A stretch of 44,710 bases of DNA from Phycisphaerales bacterium (GCA_020345805.1 CP070772.1:2049920-2094629); one strand, 5' to 3'. Counted from the first letter of the stretch, positions 19,248-28,014 are shown. Program-made: numbers and translations. The notes: generated from the letters alone by a model not told the origin.

Positions 19248-19982
19248 TCAGCGTGTCATGTTCGATCGGATCTGGCGATCATCCTCCGTCGGGATGGCGA
19301 ATCGCTCATCCTCGAGCGGGACATTGAATTCAAGCTCAACCATCGTCGCCGTCAGCACCGTCACCCCATCGCGGCCGGCATAGGTGAATGCGTAGGGGTA
19401 GAGAATTCCGTCCAGCATTCGATAATCGCTGTACATCCGGTCGTACTGATACTCTTTATCACTGACAACAACGTGAGATGAGACCTGGTGAATGAGGAAG
19501 GTTGCCGTATCAAGGTTGTAGGTGACAATCGCTCCCAGTGGAAGAGTGACCTGGAGCTTGTATGTCTCGATGTTATCAACGGTTTCCTCGCCGAGATACT
19601 CGGCCGGGTAGTCGAAGAACGCCGGGACATACCAGGCGATGTCCATCTCGAAGTCCTTCCACTCCTCCTGCGGGACAAGCTCGGGTAGCCTCGGCGTGCC
19701 ATCGGCCTTCGTTCCCCGCAGCCAGGATGCCCGTTTGCCGTCGAACACGAGGTTATTCCCCATCCGGACTCGGTTCGGACGCTTGATCTCGTAGCGGATC
19801 AGCCCTGAATGATCGGGAAATTTCTGAGCGATGCGCATCGTTTTCAGCGAATCGATCTTGTTGGGGCCTCCCATCGCCGCGGCACATTTGCTGACGAGAC
19901 GCTCCGCGGTCATGGGTTGCTGCTGACAGGATGCAAGCAGGCATATGCAGGCACAGGCAAACGCGATACCGGGTTTGGCCAT
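19248..19982 (-). CDS. Lipoprotein with LolA-like / outer-membrane lipoprotein-sorting fold
   Basis: A 244-residue lipoprotein. The signal peptide ends in a consensus lipobox, LLASC, with Cys19. The mature part begins with a helix containing VSKCAAAMGG and continues with alternating strands (IRYEIKRPNRVRM, LVFDGKRASWLRG, YKLQVTLPLGAIVTYNLD). This pattern resembles the LolA/LolB/LppX lipid-carrier fold. That identification is by pattern only. AGGAGAAG lies just before the ATG. It is 187 bases downstream of the pqiB-like gene on the same strand. A PqiC-type lipoprotein would be expected there, but this sequence does not look like PqiC, so a functional link to that transport system is only a suggestion. 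Confidence 0.7.
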   Translation of the reverse strand: MAKPGIAFACACICLLASCQQQPMTAERLVSKCAAAMGGPNKIDSLKTMRIAQKFPDHSGLIRYEIKRPNRVRMGNNLVFDGKRASWLRGTKADGTPRLPELVPQEEWKDFEMDIAWYVPAFFDYPAEYLGEETVDNIETYKLQVTLPLGAIVTYNLDTATFLIHQVSSHVVVSDKEYQYDRMYSDYRMLDGILYPYAFTYAGRDGVTVLTATMVELEFNVPLEDERFAIPTEDDRQIRSNMTR

Positions 19983-20169
19983 CGGCTCTTCTCCTGACGG
20001 TTGACGGGGCGACTAATGACGTGAGGTAGAATGAACTGCCGGGCGCGGAATCTACCAACGTGTTATTACCACGCCGGGCAGGTTGATCGCCGGATGGCAG
20101 CCATTTTTCGTCATCGCCCGTGAGGGTGCGAGGAGCGCCGTTAGCGGCGAACGCGTTGAAGGCGGGTTG

Positions 20170-21642
20170 TCACTTCCAATCCTCAGGCAGCAGGGCGACG
20201 ATCACCTCGTCATCATCGTCGTTGACCAGGACCATTCCCAGCAGCCGGCCGTCGGTGCGAGCTAGGACCGCCGCGCCGTGGAAGGTCTCGTCGATGGGAA
20301 CGGCCTGGTCGATGAGCCAGCCATCCTCGTGCGCGGTGAGACGAGCCGCGGCCAGCGGCAGCGGGTCGGAGGCCGGGTCGGCGACGGCGATGCAGTCCTC
20401 CGGTTCCGTCGCCGCGCGTATGCGGCGGCTCGACCAACGCCGGCAGTCCGTGGGCAATGTTGCCTCAAGCAGGGCTAGGCCGGGATCGGACCAGACCGGT
20501 TCCCTGTCCAGCGACACCACCCGCCCGGCCACCTCCAGCACCACCGTTTCCTCCTCGGCCTTCTCGCCCGGCACCATCAGGTCGGCCGGCCCGAGCAGGC
20601 CGCGCTCAACCGGCAGCACCCATCCCTGCCGCGACTTGGCGCCTTTGAAGATCAGCCCCTGCTTCCAGGTGATTCGCGCCCGCTGGCAGTCGGGCAGAGC
20701 CAGCCCGGGCGGGAGCATGGAGCTGCCGATCGCCACCACCGGCTCCCAATCCAGCCAGTCATCGTCCACTTCGTCGGCCAGATCGAAGCGATGGCCTGTG
20801 CGGACAGGTTCGCCAGCCTCATCCAGCGGGGGCGTAGCGAAGGCGATCCCGCCCAGCAGCAGCGTCTCCAGCGAATCGACATCGAGGGCAATGCCCGCTA
20901 GGCCGAATTCGGCCTCCACGCCCGGCACGCGCCAGAACCGCGTTTCCTGCCGGATGAGCTGGGCGAAGGCGTTCTCGATATGCACGCGGGCCTCCACCGC
21001 CCCGGCGTCGGTGGTCAGTCCCAGGCTCATGATCGTTCCCACCCGCACCTGCCGGTACAGCACGGGCGCGCCGGGCCGCAGACCGCCGCGGCGAGAGGCA
21101 CGAACGATGATCTCCAGATCGCCCGGCTCGATGGCTTCGATGATGGGCGGCGATTCGAGGCCCACGAAGTGGCGCTGAGGCGCGCCATTGCCGGGGAGTA
21201 CGGCCAGGTAGCGGGGACCGATGAGCGTTTCAAGACCTGCAACCCCTCCGAGGCCGACCTCGGGGCGCACCACCCAGAATCGGCTGCCGCGTCGGGCGAG
21301 CTCACTGCCCTGGGATTGCAGGCTCGCGGTGATGAGGATGCTCTCAAGGTCTTCATCGAGGTCAACCTGCCGGACCTGGCCGACGTTGATGCCACGGTAT
21401 CGAACGGGATCGCCGGCTTTGAGGCCGTGGCCGTCGGCGAGCCGGACGATGACCACCGTGCCGCGCAATGACAGCGTTCGATGTGCGAGGAAACCGGCGA
21501 GGATGAGAGCGGCGACGGGGAGCAGCCACAGCGCGGAGATGCGCCGACGGGGGCGGAGGATAGCGGTGGGCAGGGGATTGGAGGCGGGTGTGCTGGAATT
21601 GCCAGCGCCGTCGTGGGGAGGTTCGGTAGGGGGGGCGCTCAT
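20170..21642 (-). CDS. MCE-domain (MlaD/PqiB-like) lipid-transport protein
   Basis: A 490-residue inner-membrane-anchored protein with a single N-terminal transmembrane helix (about 36-55). At least two MCE domains follow: residues 60-160 (VIVRLADGHGLKAGDPVRYR then GINVGQV) and 175-270 (EIIVRASRRGGLRPGAPVLYR then QVRVGTI). In E. coli, PqiB builds hexameric rings that bridge the periplasm for lipid traffic. The C-terminal 180 residues are not an MCE domain. They contain a beta-rich segment ending in GAAVLARTDGRLLGMVLVND, which weakly recalls a protease-like beta-barrel. The start overlaps the pqiA stop (ATGA, 21639-21642), so the two are translationally coupled. Confidence 0.85.
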   Translation of the reverse strand: MSAPPTEPPHDGAGNSSTPASNPLPTAILRPRRRISALWLLPVAALILAGFLAHRTLSLRGTVVIVRLADGHGLKAGDPVRYRGINVGQVRQVDLDEDLESILITASLQSQGSELARRGSRFWVVRPEVGLGGVAGLETLIGPRYLAVLPGNGAPQRHFVGLESPPIIEAIEPGDLEIIVRASRRGGLRPGAPVLYRQVRVGTIMSLGLTTDAGAVEARVHIENAFAQLIRQETRFWRVPGVEAEFGLAGIALDVDSLETLLLGGIAFATPPLDEAGEPVRTGHRFDLADEVDDDWLDWEPVVAIGSSMLPPGLALPDCQRARITWKQGLIFKGAKSRQGWVLPVERGLLGPADLMVPGEKAEEETVVLEVAGRVVSLDREPVWSDPGLALLEATLPTDCRRWSSRRIRAATEPEDCIAVADPASDPLPLAAARLTAHEDGWLIDQAVPIDETFHGAAVLARTDGRLLGMVLVNDDDDEVIVALLPEDWK

Positions 21643-22265
21643 TTCTCAGTCTCCCACAAGCTGTGCGGGTCGAAGGCGGCGGTGGCGAGAAGGGACAGGA
21701 TGACCACGCAGGCGAAGGCCAGGGCCGCGGGACGGGGCTGGACGTCGACCATGTCGCCCAGCTTCAGGACCGCCACGAGCACCGCGACCACCAGCACATC
21801 GAGCATTCCCCACCGGCCGGTCCATTCCACCAAGCGGTAGGTGAACGCTCGATGCGGTCCGGGCATGGCCAGCCCGCCGGCGGAGAGGATAAGCAGGGCC
21901 AGCAGCTTGCCCAGGGGAAGGACGATCGAGCAGAGGAGCACGATCACACCCACCAGCAGATCGCCGTGGGCGAGCAGGGCGGCCACGCCGTCGAGAATGC
22001 TCGATTCGTGGGCGTGCCCGAACCGCTGGACCTGGATCATGGGCATGGTGACGGCGAAGGGATATAGGATCAGGGCGGCCAGTGCGATGGCGGCGGTGCG
22101 GCTGTTGCTGCGGAAGGAGGCGAGGCGATGATGGAGGGGTGTTTCGCACCGCGCGCAGAAGGCGGCCGCCCCGTGCGGGGCGGGGGGAATCTCCTGCAGC
22201 AGCCCGCAGCAGGGGCAGGTGCGGTGCAGGGGCGGGCGACTTGTCTGGCCGGGTGTTTGTGGCAT
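21639..22265 (-). CDS. PqiA-like integral membrane protein
   Basis: A 208-residue protein. Two N-terminal CxxC pairs (C17/C20 and C37/C40) form a rubredoxin-like zinc site. About four transmembrane helices follow, near 56-77, 104-132, 153-170 and 180-198. This is one PqiA unit; E. coli PqiA has two such units in tandem. It pairs with the MCE protein encoded directly downstream in a four-base stop/start overlap. The likely role is energising or gating lipid transport between the membranes. GAAGG lies about 7 nt before the ATG. Confidence 0.87.
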   Translation of the reverse strand: MPQTPGQTSRPPLHRTCPCCGLLQEIPPAPHGAAAFCARCETPLHHRLASFRSNSRTAAIALAALILYPFAVTMPMIQVQRFGHAHESSILDGVAALLAHGDLLVGVIVLLCSIVLPLGKLLALLILSAGGLAMPGPHRAFTYRLVEWTGRWGMLDVLVVAVLVAVLKLGDMVDVQPRPAALAFACVVILSLLATAAFDPHSLWETEK

Positions 22266-22358
22266 CAGACGCCTTCGACAGGTCCCGGGGTTGTTCGGAT
22301 CGGCCTGATGCGGCTGTCAGGCCGCGCCGGTCTCCCGCGACGGCCCGGAGTGGTGGCG

Positions 22359-23156
22359 TCACGGCAGCGGTTGCTTCTTCAGGTCGATGGTCAGCGCGGT
22401 GGTGCCGAATCCCTGCCGCACGGTCAGTCTGACCTTGGCGCCGGCCTTGATCTCACCGTCGAACATGAAGGTGATGGTCTGGGAATCGGAAGCCCAGCCG
22501 GAGTCATCGGTCCATTCGCCGTCTATCTGCAACTCCACGTTCTCGATCAGGTCGCGTGCGGATACGGGACTGAACTCGACCCCGCTGCCCATGAATCCCT
22601 CGCCGAGACGTGCCCTGACGGTGCGGCCTCCGAACCAGCCCTGGTCGAGTGTCGCCCATTCCCTGGCCAGCGGGAATGAGACCGTCTCGGTGGTCTGGAA
22701 GAAGGATGCCTCCAGAACGGTGTCGAGGTCGAAGGTGTCGGCGGAGCGATCGGAGACCGCCAGTCTCAGGGAGAATTCTTCGACGGGTTCGTCGCCGAAG
22801 GACATGCCCATCTCCACATACTGAAGGTCGCCGAAGCGGGGTTTGGGCAGCTTGACCAGATCACGACCGGCCGAGTCCCTGGCCCGAATGGACTTGGGCT
22901 CGGCGACGGTGGTGAGCCTGGCGCCGTCGGGGAGTTTCACCCCGAAGGTCAGGACCAGCCCCGGCTCTTGCTGGGGCATTGCAAACTCGTCCTCGGGGGG
23001 TTTGATGACGTCGACGACGCGGGTTTCCCGGATCTTCTTCAGGAATACCGGGTCGTCCCCCTCGGGTTTGGCCAGATCGGCCGCGGAGGACAGGCAGGCG
23101 GAGACGACGGTGACGGCAATCACCGCCCGCGAGGTGATGATGCTGTTGCGCGACAT
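22359..23156 (-). CDS. Exported protein of unknown function
   Basis: A 265-residue protein starting MSRNSIITSRAVIAVTVVSACLSSAADLA, a signal peptide. The start ending at 23156 is chosen because AGAGGAA lies 6 nt upstream; a second ATG at 23177 would place that Shine-Dalgarno sequence inside the gene. The mature part is beta-strand-rich without cysteines or recognisable catalytic motifs and has a repeated pattern of short strands and acidic turns. I do not recognise the family. It is upstream of pqiA on the same strand (gap about 93 bases) and divergent from the acidic protein gene. Confidence 0.75.
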   Translation of the reverse strand: MSRNSIITSRAVIAVTVVSACLSSAADLAKPEGDDPVFLKKIRETRVVDVIKPPEDEFAMPQQEPGLVLTFGVKLPDGARLTTVAEPKSIRARDSAGRDLVKLPKPRFGDLQYVEMGMSFGDEPVEEFSLRLAVSDRSADTFDLDTVLEASFFQTTETVSFPLAREWATLDQGWFGGRTVRARLGEGFMGSGVEFSPVSARDLIENVELQIDGEWTDDSGWASDSQTITFMFDGEIKAGAKVRLTVRQGFGTTALTIDLKKQPLP

Positions 23157-23382
23157 GTCCAGTTCCTCTACAGACATGGACGGGGCGGTACAGATGTCGG
23201 GGGGAGGGTATCACAGGTCCCCCGATCTCCGCCAACGCCGTGTGGGGCGGCCCGGGGGGCGCGGATGGGGCCACGAGGCGGATCCGGCAAAGGCACGGAC
23301 GGGGGTTGACATCTGCGGGCGGATTGATCCAAATACGTCGCGCCTCGGCATAACTGCCGCTGCGTGCTTTGGAGATCGATCG

Positions 23383-23751
23383 ATGCTTCAGACTGTCGGC
23401 TTGGGGAGCTTGTCCCGCTCCGAATCGGAGACCCAGGAAGAGATCACCGTTGTGGATGCCCTGCTGAAGGAGGAGTTTGAGCTCACTGCCGGCCCGTCGT
23501 GGACACCGGTAATGGGCGTCGAGGACGAGGACGACGATGACGAGGACGTAGACGACGATCACGAGAGGGAAGAAGACGATCTCTTCGACGATGAGGACCG
23601 CGACGACGATGACGACGATGACGAGTTCGACCTATACGACGACGACGATGACGAGGACGACGACTACCTCGACGACGAGTTCGATGATGAAGAACTCGAC
23701 GACGATGATGAAGAAGATGAGTTCGACGGCGACGAACTCGACGACGATTAG
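23383..23751 (+). CDS. Extremely acidic Asp/Glu-rich small protein
   Basis: A 122-residue protein. The N-terminal 46 residues are ordinary (ITVVDALLKEEFELTAGPSW). From residue 47 to the end, 60 of 76 residues are Asp or Glu, broken only by isolated Phe, Tyr, Leu and a few others. The start is the ATG at 23383, with GGAG about 8 nt upstream; the frame stays open much further upstream but overlaps the preceding gene antisense. There is no signal peptide, so it is likely cytoplasmic. Acidic tails of this kind occur in DNA mimics, histone-like chaperones, the RNA polymerase delta subunit and calcium binders. The N-terminus does not let me choose. A GC-rich stem at 23820-23837 may end the transcript. 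Confidence 0.75.
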   Translation: MLQTVGLGSLSRSESETQEEITVVDALLKEEFELTAGPSWTPVMGVEDEDDDDEDVDDDHEREEDDLFDDEDRDDDDDDDEFDLYDDDDDEDDDYLDDEFDDEELDDDDEEDEFDGDELDDD

Positions 23752-23819
23752 GTAACGAGCCGGTCAGTCGCGTGGATTCTGATCAAAGGGGGAATCAAGA
23801 CATACCGCACTGCCCGCTG

Positions 23820-23840
23820 CCGAGCACGTCCGCTCGGGGG
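23820..23840 (+). terminator. Weak terminator-like stem between the convergent acidic-protein and lpxA genes
   Basis: CCGAGC (23820-23825) pairs with GCTCGG (23832-23837) around a 6-base loop, followed on the plus strand by GGGGATTTG. The T-run is short, so this is only a possible terminator. It lies between the acidic protein gene and the 3' end of lpxA. Confidence 0.35.
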
Positions 23841-23865
23841 GATTTGTCGTGCTGAAAGGGCGTCT

Positions 23866-24696
23866 CTAGTGCCCGGGGCAATGCCACTTGTCGTCGGTGC
23901 GGCCGATTTCAAGAGCCCGGCCGTAGACGCCGTCGCCGGCGGCCGACAGCGCGTTGCAGAGTTTAACCACTGCCGGGACATCGGCGAAGCGGTCGCGCAA
24001 CTCGCTCAGCTTGCCCGCCATCGACGAACCGTTGTCACGATATAACAGCTTGAAAGCCTGCTTGACGGCATCGATGTGTTCGGGGCTGTATCCCTGCCGG
24101 GTCATGGCGACGGCATTGATCGCGCGGACCTCCGCAGGATTGCCCTCCACGATCATGAAGGGCGGCACGTCCTTGGCAATGCGGGCCAGCCCCCCGACAA
24201 ACGCGCAGGTGCCCACGGTGGTGAAGTGATGCACCCCGGCCCCGCCGCCGATGTTGGCCCCGCGCTCAACCAGCACGTGTCCGGCGAGCATGACCTGGTT
24301 GGCGATGACGATCTGGTCTTCGATCAGGCAATCGTGGGCGATGTGGGCGGCGACCATGATGAGGTTGTTGCTGCCGATGCGGGTGATTCCCCCGCCGTTG
24401 GCGGTGCCGCGGTGAATCGTGACGTGCTCTCGGATGCGGTTGTGGTCGCCGATGGCACAGGTCGCCCGCTCGCCGCGGAACTTCAGGTCCTGGGGGTCGG
24501 CTCCGATGACGGAGTAGGGATAAAAGATGTTGTCATCGCCGATGGTGGTGAGGGCGGAAACGGTGACATGGTTCTGAAGGACGGTGTGCTCGCCGATGGC
24601 GACCTCCGGTCCCACCACGCAGTAGGGCCCGATTTCGGCGCTGGCGGCGATTTGAGCGGTGGGATCGATGATTGCAGTGGGGTGTATTGTTGCCAT
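23866..24696 (-). CDS. lpxA: Acyl-ACP--UDP-N-acetylglucosamine O-acyltransferase
   Basis: A 276-residue cytoplasmic enzyme of the first lipid A step, moving an R-3-hydroxyacyl chain from ACP to UDP-GlcNAc. It has hexapeptide repeats of a left-handed beta-helix from the start (IHPTAIIDPTAQIAASAEIG). The AHIAHDC motif carries the catalytic His121, corresponding to E. coli His125. Further conserved His lie in LAGHV and GVHHF. The C-terminal helical region (GYSPEHIDAVKQAFKLLYRD) is present. The length is close to that of E. coli LpxA (262). It is the last gene of the ompH-lpxD-lpxC/fabZ-lpxA run. Confidence 0.95.
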   Translation of the reverse strand: MATIHPTAIIDPTAQIAASAEIGPYCVVGPEVAIGEHTVLQNHVTVSALTTIGDDNIFYPYSVIGADPQDLKFRGERATCAIGDHNRIREHVTIHRGTANGGGITRIGSNNLIMVAAHIAHDCLIEDQIVIANQVMLAGHVLVERGANIGGGAGVHHFTTVGTCAFVGGLARIAKDVPPFMIVEGNPAEVRAINAVAMTRQGYSPEHIDAVKQAFKLLYRDNGSSMAGKLSELRDRFADVPAVVKLCNALSAAGDGVYGRALEIGRTDDKWHCPGH

Positions 24697-24762
24697 CAGT
24701 GGTCATCCGTCCTGTTTGCCGAGCCAATGTCCGGATCGTGGGGCACGAGCCGGCGGAGACGA

Positions 24763-26118
24763 TCACTCCCGATCTGCATCCACCATCATGAACCTGATCT
24801 GGGCCTCCGCGGCGAGCTTCGAGCCGACAAAGGCGCGACACTTCATGGTGCAGATTCTCGCCTTGGCCCGCAGGGCCTCCGCCTCCAGCACCAGCTGATC
24901 CCCCGGGGTGACCGGCTGGCGGAGCTTGACCTTGTCGAGGCTGAGAAGCACCGCGATCTTGCCCGTGTGCTCCAGGGTCTGGCTCATCAGCAGGCCGCCC
25001 AATTGGGCCATGGCCTCGACGATCAGCACGCCGGGCATGATGGGGGTGCCGGGGTAATGGCCCTGGAAGAACGGTTCGTTGATGGTGACGTTCTTGACCC
25101 CCACCGCCCGCCGATCACCATCGATCTCCAACACCCGGTCAACCAGGAGCATGGGGAAGCGGTGGGGGAGGATGCGGTGGATGATGCCGATGTCCATTTC
25201 CCGCCCCACGAGCAGGGACTGCCTGTGCCGCTGCCTCTCCATCTGCTGGAAGATCTTCAGCGCCATGTGGTGGTTCAGGTCGTGGCCGGATTTGTAGGCC
25301 ACGAATCGGCCGTGAACCTCGCATCCCACCAGGTAAATATCACCGAGCAGATCAATGATCTTGTGCCGCACGGGCTCATCTTCGAAGCGGTAGGTGTTAT
25401 CGATTGGCCCGTCCTCGCCGATGACGAGCACTTCCTTGGGAGAAAGATGGCGGCACATTCCCTGATCCCACAGGGCCTGAGCTTCCTCTTTGAGGCTGTA
25501 GGTGCGAGCCCGGGCGATCTGCTGGCGGTAGTCGCCGTTCAGCGAGCTATAGACCTGCGTCTGCCGCTTGATGCGGTGGCTGTTGGGCCCGTAGTCCAGG
25601 TCATAGACCAGTTCGAAGGAATTCTGCCGGCTGGGAAAGACCGCCAGCATCGCCTCGTCCTGCTCGACCACCATCGGCTCGGTGATCCGGAAGACACGCT
25701 TGGGAGCATCCTGTTCGACCAAGCCGGTCTCCGCGATGGGATCGACAAACAGCGCGGCCGAGCCGTCCCCGCAGGGCAGCTCCGGCCCGTCAATCCGAAT
25801 CAGCGCGTTGTCCACGCTCATCCCGGCCAGGGCCGACATGCAGTGCTCCACCGTCTCCACGGAGGCCTGGCCGACTTTCAGCGTCGTCCGTCGGGCTCGA
25901 GGGGTGACATTGGTCACCACCGCCGGGATCTTCACCGGCGGCTCCAGATCGATGCGTTCGAAGACAATTCCGTGACCCGGGGGGGCCGGGTCGATCGTCA
26001 CCTCCGCGTGCTCGCCCAGAAGCAGACCGCGCCCGGCGATTCTGACCGGTTCGGCGAGGGTACGCTGCCTCGGCCCTGCGGACAGGGAGGGTTGGCTGTT
26101 TCCGGCGTCCTGGAGCAT
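24763..26118 (-). CDS. lpxC/fabZ: Bifunctional UDP-3-O-acyl-GlcNAc deacetylase / 3-hydroxyacyl-ACP dehydratase
   Basis: A 451-residue fusion. Residues 15-300 are LpxC, the committed zinc-dependent deacetylase of lipid A synthesis. E91 and H92 lie in TVEHCMSAL, H252 and D256 in HKIIDLLGD (zinc ligands), and H279 in KSGHDLNHH. Residues 305-451 are FabZ, the hotdog-fold dehydratase of fatty acid synthesis, with LPHRFPMLLVDRV, catalytic H354 (FFQGHYPGTPIMPG) and E368. This fusion is known from Bacteroidetes and planctomycetes. It physically couples hydroxyacyl-ACP consumption to lipid A synthesis. AAGGAA lies directly before the ATG. The gap to lpxD is 36 bases, which indicates one operon. Confidence 0.95.
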   Translation of the reverse strand: MLQDAGNSQPSLSAGPRQRTLAEPVRIAGRGLLLGEHAEVTIDPAPPGHGIVFERIDLEPPVKIPAVVTNVTPRARRTTLKVGQASVETVEHCMSALAGMSVDNALIRIDGPELPCGDGSAALFVDPIAETGLVEQDAPKRVFRITEPMVVEQDEAMLAVFPSRQNSFELVYDLDYGPNSHRIKRQTQVYSSLNGDYRQQIARARTYSLKEEAQALWDQGMCRHLSPKEVLVIGEDGPIDNTYRFEDEPVRHKIIDLLGDIYLVGCEVHGRFVAYKSGHDLNHHMALKIFQQMERQRHRQSLLVGREMDIGIIHRILPHRFPMLLVDRVLEIDGDRRAVGVKNVTINEPFFQGHYPGTPIMPGVLIVEAMAQLGGLLMSQTLEHTGKIAVLLSLDKVKLRQPVTPGDQLVLEAEALRAKARICTMKCRAFVGSKLAAEAQIRFMMVDADRE

Positions 26119-26154
26119 TTTCCTTCAGATCCGGGAGAACTCCAGTTGGCGCAA

Positions 26155-27258
26155 TTATCGCTTCCCAGTCTGGAGAAGCCGGGAAACGTCACGAAGATGA
26201 TCCGGTAGCTTATGCAGGGCGGAAACCCGACGCAACGTTTTCCGCATGTCATCAGCCGGATAGCCGTACCAGGTCGCGCTGGGCGGTATGTTCCGGGTGA
26301 CGCCCGATTTGGCCGCGACCATCGCCCCTTTTCCGATGGTCAGGTGATCGGCCACCCCCACCTGACCTCCCAGGACCACGCCGTCTTCAAGGTTCACGGA
26401 CCCCGCCAGCCCGCACAGGCCCGCGATGATGCAGCTTCGGCCGATTCGGCAGTTGTGCGCGATCTGGCAGAGATTGTCGATCTTGGTTCCCTCGCCGATC
26501 ACCGTTGCCCCGAACTTCCCCCTATCCACGCAACTGTTGGCCCCGATCTCCACCCGGTCCTGGATCTCCACCGTGCCGATCTGCGGCACCTTCCGCAGGC
26601 CCGAGCCGTCCGGGGCCGGCCGGTATCCGAACCCGTCGGCCCCGATGGAGACGTTCTGATGCAGGATCACCTCCCGGCCGATCGTGCAGCGCTCCCGCAC
26701 CACGCAGTTGGCGTGCAGCACGCAGTTCTCGCCGATTGCAGCGTGGCCGTAAATCCGTACGCCCGCGTGCAGCACCGTCCCGGCCCCGATGGTGCAGTCC
26801 TGATCCACGCTCACGTGCGCACCGATTCTCACCCCTTCGCCGAGCCGAACCGAAGGATGAACGAAGGCGGTCGGGTGCACTCCGAGATCCGGCAGCGGCG
26901 GTGGCGGCTCCCAGAGTTGCAGCAGCTCGATTGTCGCCAGTTCCGCATCCGCCACGTACACCAGAGCCCTTTCCGACGGATCGTGATCAGACACCTCGAT
27001 CGCCTCGGTGACCACCGCCGCCCCGGCCCGGGAGCGGGCCCAGAGTCCGGCATGCTTGCGATCGGCGATGAAGGTGATCTCCCTTTCGGAGGCGTCCCGG
27101 AGGGTGTTGATCCCGCAGAGCAGGGTATCCGGCGGGCCGACCAGCCGGCCGCCGAGCCGTTCGGCGATCTCCGCCACGGAATAGTGCGTCTGCTCTTGCT
27201 CCAAGTTGCCGTCCCCGCTGGTAAGAGGAGGATCAGGGGTTGCCGGCCGCGAAGGCAT
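26155..27258 (-). CDS. lpxD: UDP-3-O-acylglucosamine N-acyltransferase
   Basis: A 367-residue enzyme that adds the second acyl chain during lipid A synthesis. The N-terminal uridine-binding domain (YSVAEIAERLGGRL, ITFIADRKHA) leads to about ten hexapeptide repeats. The catalytic His268 lies in DNLCQIAHNC, the equivalent of E. coli His239. The C-terminus has the usual helical tail (YPADDMRKTLRRVSAL). The ATG lies inside the end of the ompH gene (26-base overlap) and has no clear Shine-Dalgarno sequence. A TTG at codon 19 (27204), preceded by GGGGACGG, is an alternative start, and the first 18 residues are not conserved. Its position between ompH and lpxC is typical. Confidence 0.93.
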   Translation of the reverse strand: MPSRPATPDPPLTSGDGNLEQEQTHYSVAEIAERLGGRLVGPPDTLLCGINTLRDASEREITFIADRKHAGLWARSRAGAAVVTEAIEVSDHDPSERALVYVADAELATIELLQLWEPPPPLPDLGVHPTAFVHPSVRLGEGVRIGAHVSVDQDCTIGAGTVLHAGVRIYGHAAIGENCVLHANCVVRERCTIGREVILHQNVSIGADGFGYRPAPDGSGLRKVPQIGTVEIQDRVEIGANSCVDRGKFGATVIGEGTKIDNLCQIAHNCRIGRSCIIAGLCGLAGSVNLEDGVVLGGQVGVADHLTIGKGAMVAAKSGVTRNIPPSATWYGYPADDMRKTLRRVSALHKLPDHLRDVSRLLQTGKR

Positions 27259-27856
27259 TGTTCATGCGGGTGATGAGATCGTCAGTGACGTCAAGCTGCG
27301 GATTGGCGTAAAGCATCCGCCTAGCGGAGATCTGGCGGGTCATCTCGGCTTCACTGACGCCGATAGGCAGCTCGACCGAGGAATCGTCGACGAACACGAT
27401 GTCGTAGCCGTTCTCTTCCGACATCGCTCGCACTGCCTTCTTTATCTTGCCATAGAGATTACGGACCATCCTGGCTCCTTCGGCATCGATCTTGCGCTTG
27501 ACGAACTCGATGAAGCCCTGGAACTCGTAAGCGGCCAGCGTGGCGGCCTCCATGGCGTTCTGGTGGGCTTCCGAACCCGCGGCGTAGTTCTGGATGTCCT
27601 CTTCGAGCATGTCCGCGCGGTCACGCAGTTCCTGCCCCCGGGCGTCCAGTTGTGCGACCATGTCCTCCAGGTCTGTCCGCGCTTGGGCTCGCTCGGCCAG
27701 TTCGTTGAAGGCCCTTTCCAGATCCACGCACGCGATTACCGCCGGTCCGAGCGGGGCCATGTTTCGGGTGGCGGTTGATTCGTATGTCACCAGGGCGGCG
27801 ATCGCCACCAGGACGGCAACGATCGGCCCGTTGAATCGCTCGTTTAATGACTGCAT
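27233..27856 (-). CDS. OmpH/Skp-family periplasmic chaperone
   Basis: A 207-residue protein. A hydrophobic signal or anchor segment spans residues 11-24 (PIVAVLVAIAALVTY). The first mature strand IACVDLERAFNEL is followed by long charged helices (residues 48-145) and then the C-terminal strands YDIVFVDDSSVELPI, the Skp pattern. Skp holds unfolded outer-membrane proteins in the periplasm. The start is the ATG ending at 27856; upstream in-frame codons overlap the terminator and the leader hairpin, so they are not used. It heads the lpxD-lpxC/fabZ-lpxA operon, but no bamA gene precedes it in this window. A leader with a terminator lies 108 bases upstream. Confidence 0.85.
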   Translation of the reverse strand: MQSLNERFNGPIVAVLVAIAALVTYESTATRNMAPLGPAVIACVDLERAFNELAERAQARTDLEDMVAQLDARGQELRDRADMLEEDIQNYAAGSEAHQNAMEAATLAAYEFQGFIEFVKRKIDAEGARMVRNLYGKIKKAVRAMSEENGYDIVFVDDSSVELPIGVSEAEMTRQISARRMLYANPQLDVTDDLITRMNNAFAAGNP

Positions 27857-27963
27857 CACGTCCAGACCCTTGTTCTGTTGTTCTTGTGGTCGCGATCCGG
27901 CACTCTGCCTAACGCGGCCGTGGGCGATTGTATCGCGGCCGCCGCTGGCGGAGGGCAAAACGG

Positions 27964-27996
27964 AAAAATCCCGGCGATCCGTGGACCGCCGGGATT
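27964..27996 (-). terminator. Intrinsic terminator or attenuator upstream of ompH
   Basis: Read on the minus strand, a 10-bp perfect stem (27987-27996 with 27967-27976), extendable inwards by 3 bp, is followed by TTT directly after two T of the stem, giving TTTTT then CCGTTTT. It is 108 bases upstream of the ompH start and downstream of the tiny Cys-rich ORF. It may end a short independent RNA, or attenuate transcription into the ompH-lpx operon. Confidence 0.8.
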
Positions 27997-28014
27997 CTTG
28001 TATGGATGTGTCGG

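Noticed and set aside
22843-23382. Upstream extension of the acidic protein frame
   Set aside because: It would overlap the exported protein gene antisense; the ATG at 23383 has its own GGAG and gives a sensible small protein.
24076-26208. 710-codon open frame opposite lpxA and lpxC/fabZ
   Set aside because: Antisense to two enzymes with intact catalytic motifs; its length is an effect of high GC content.
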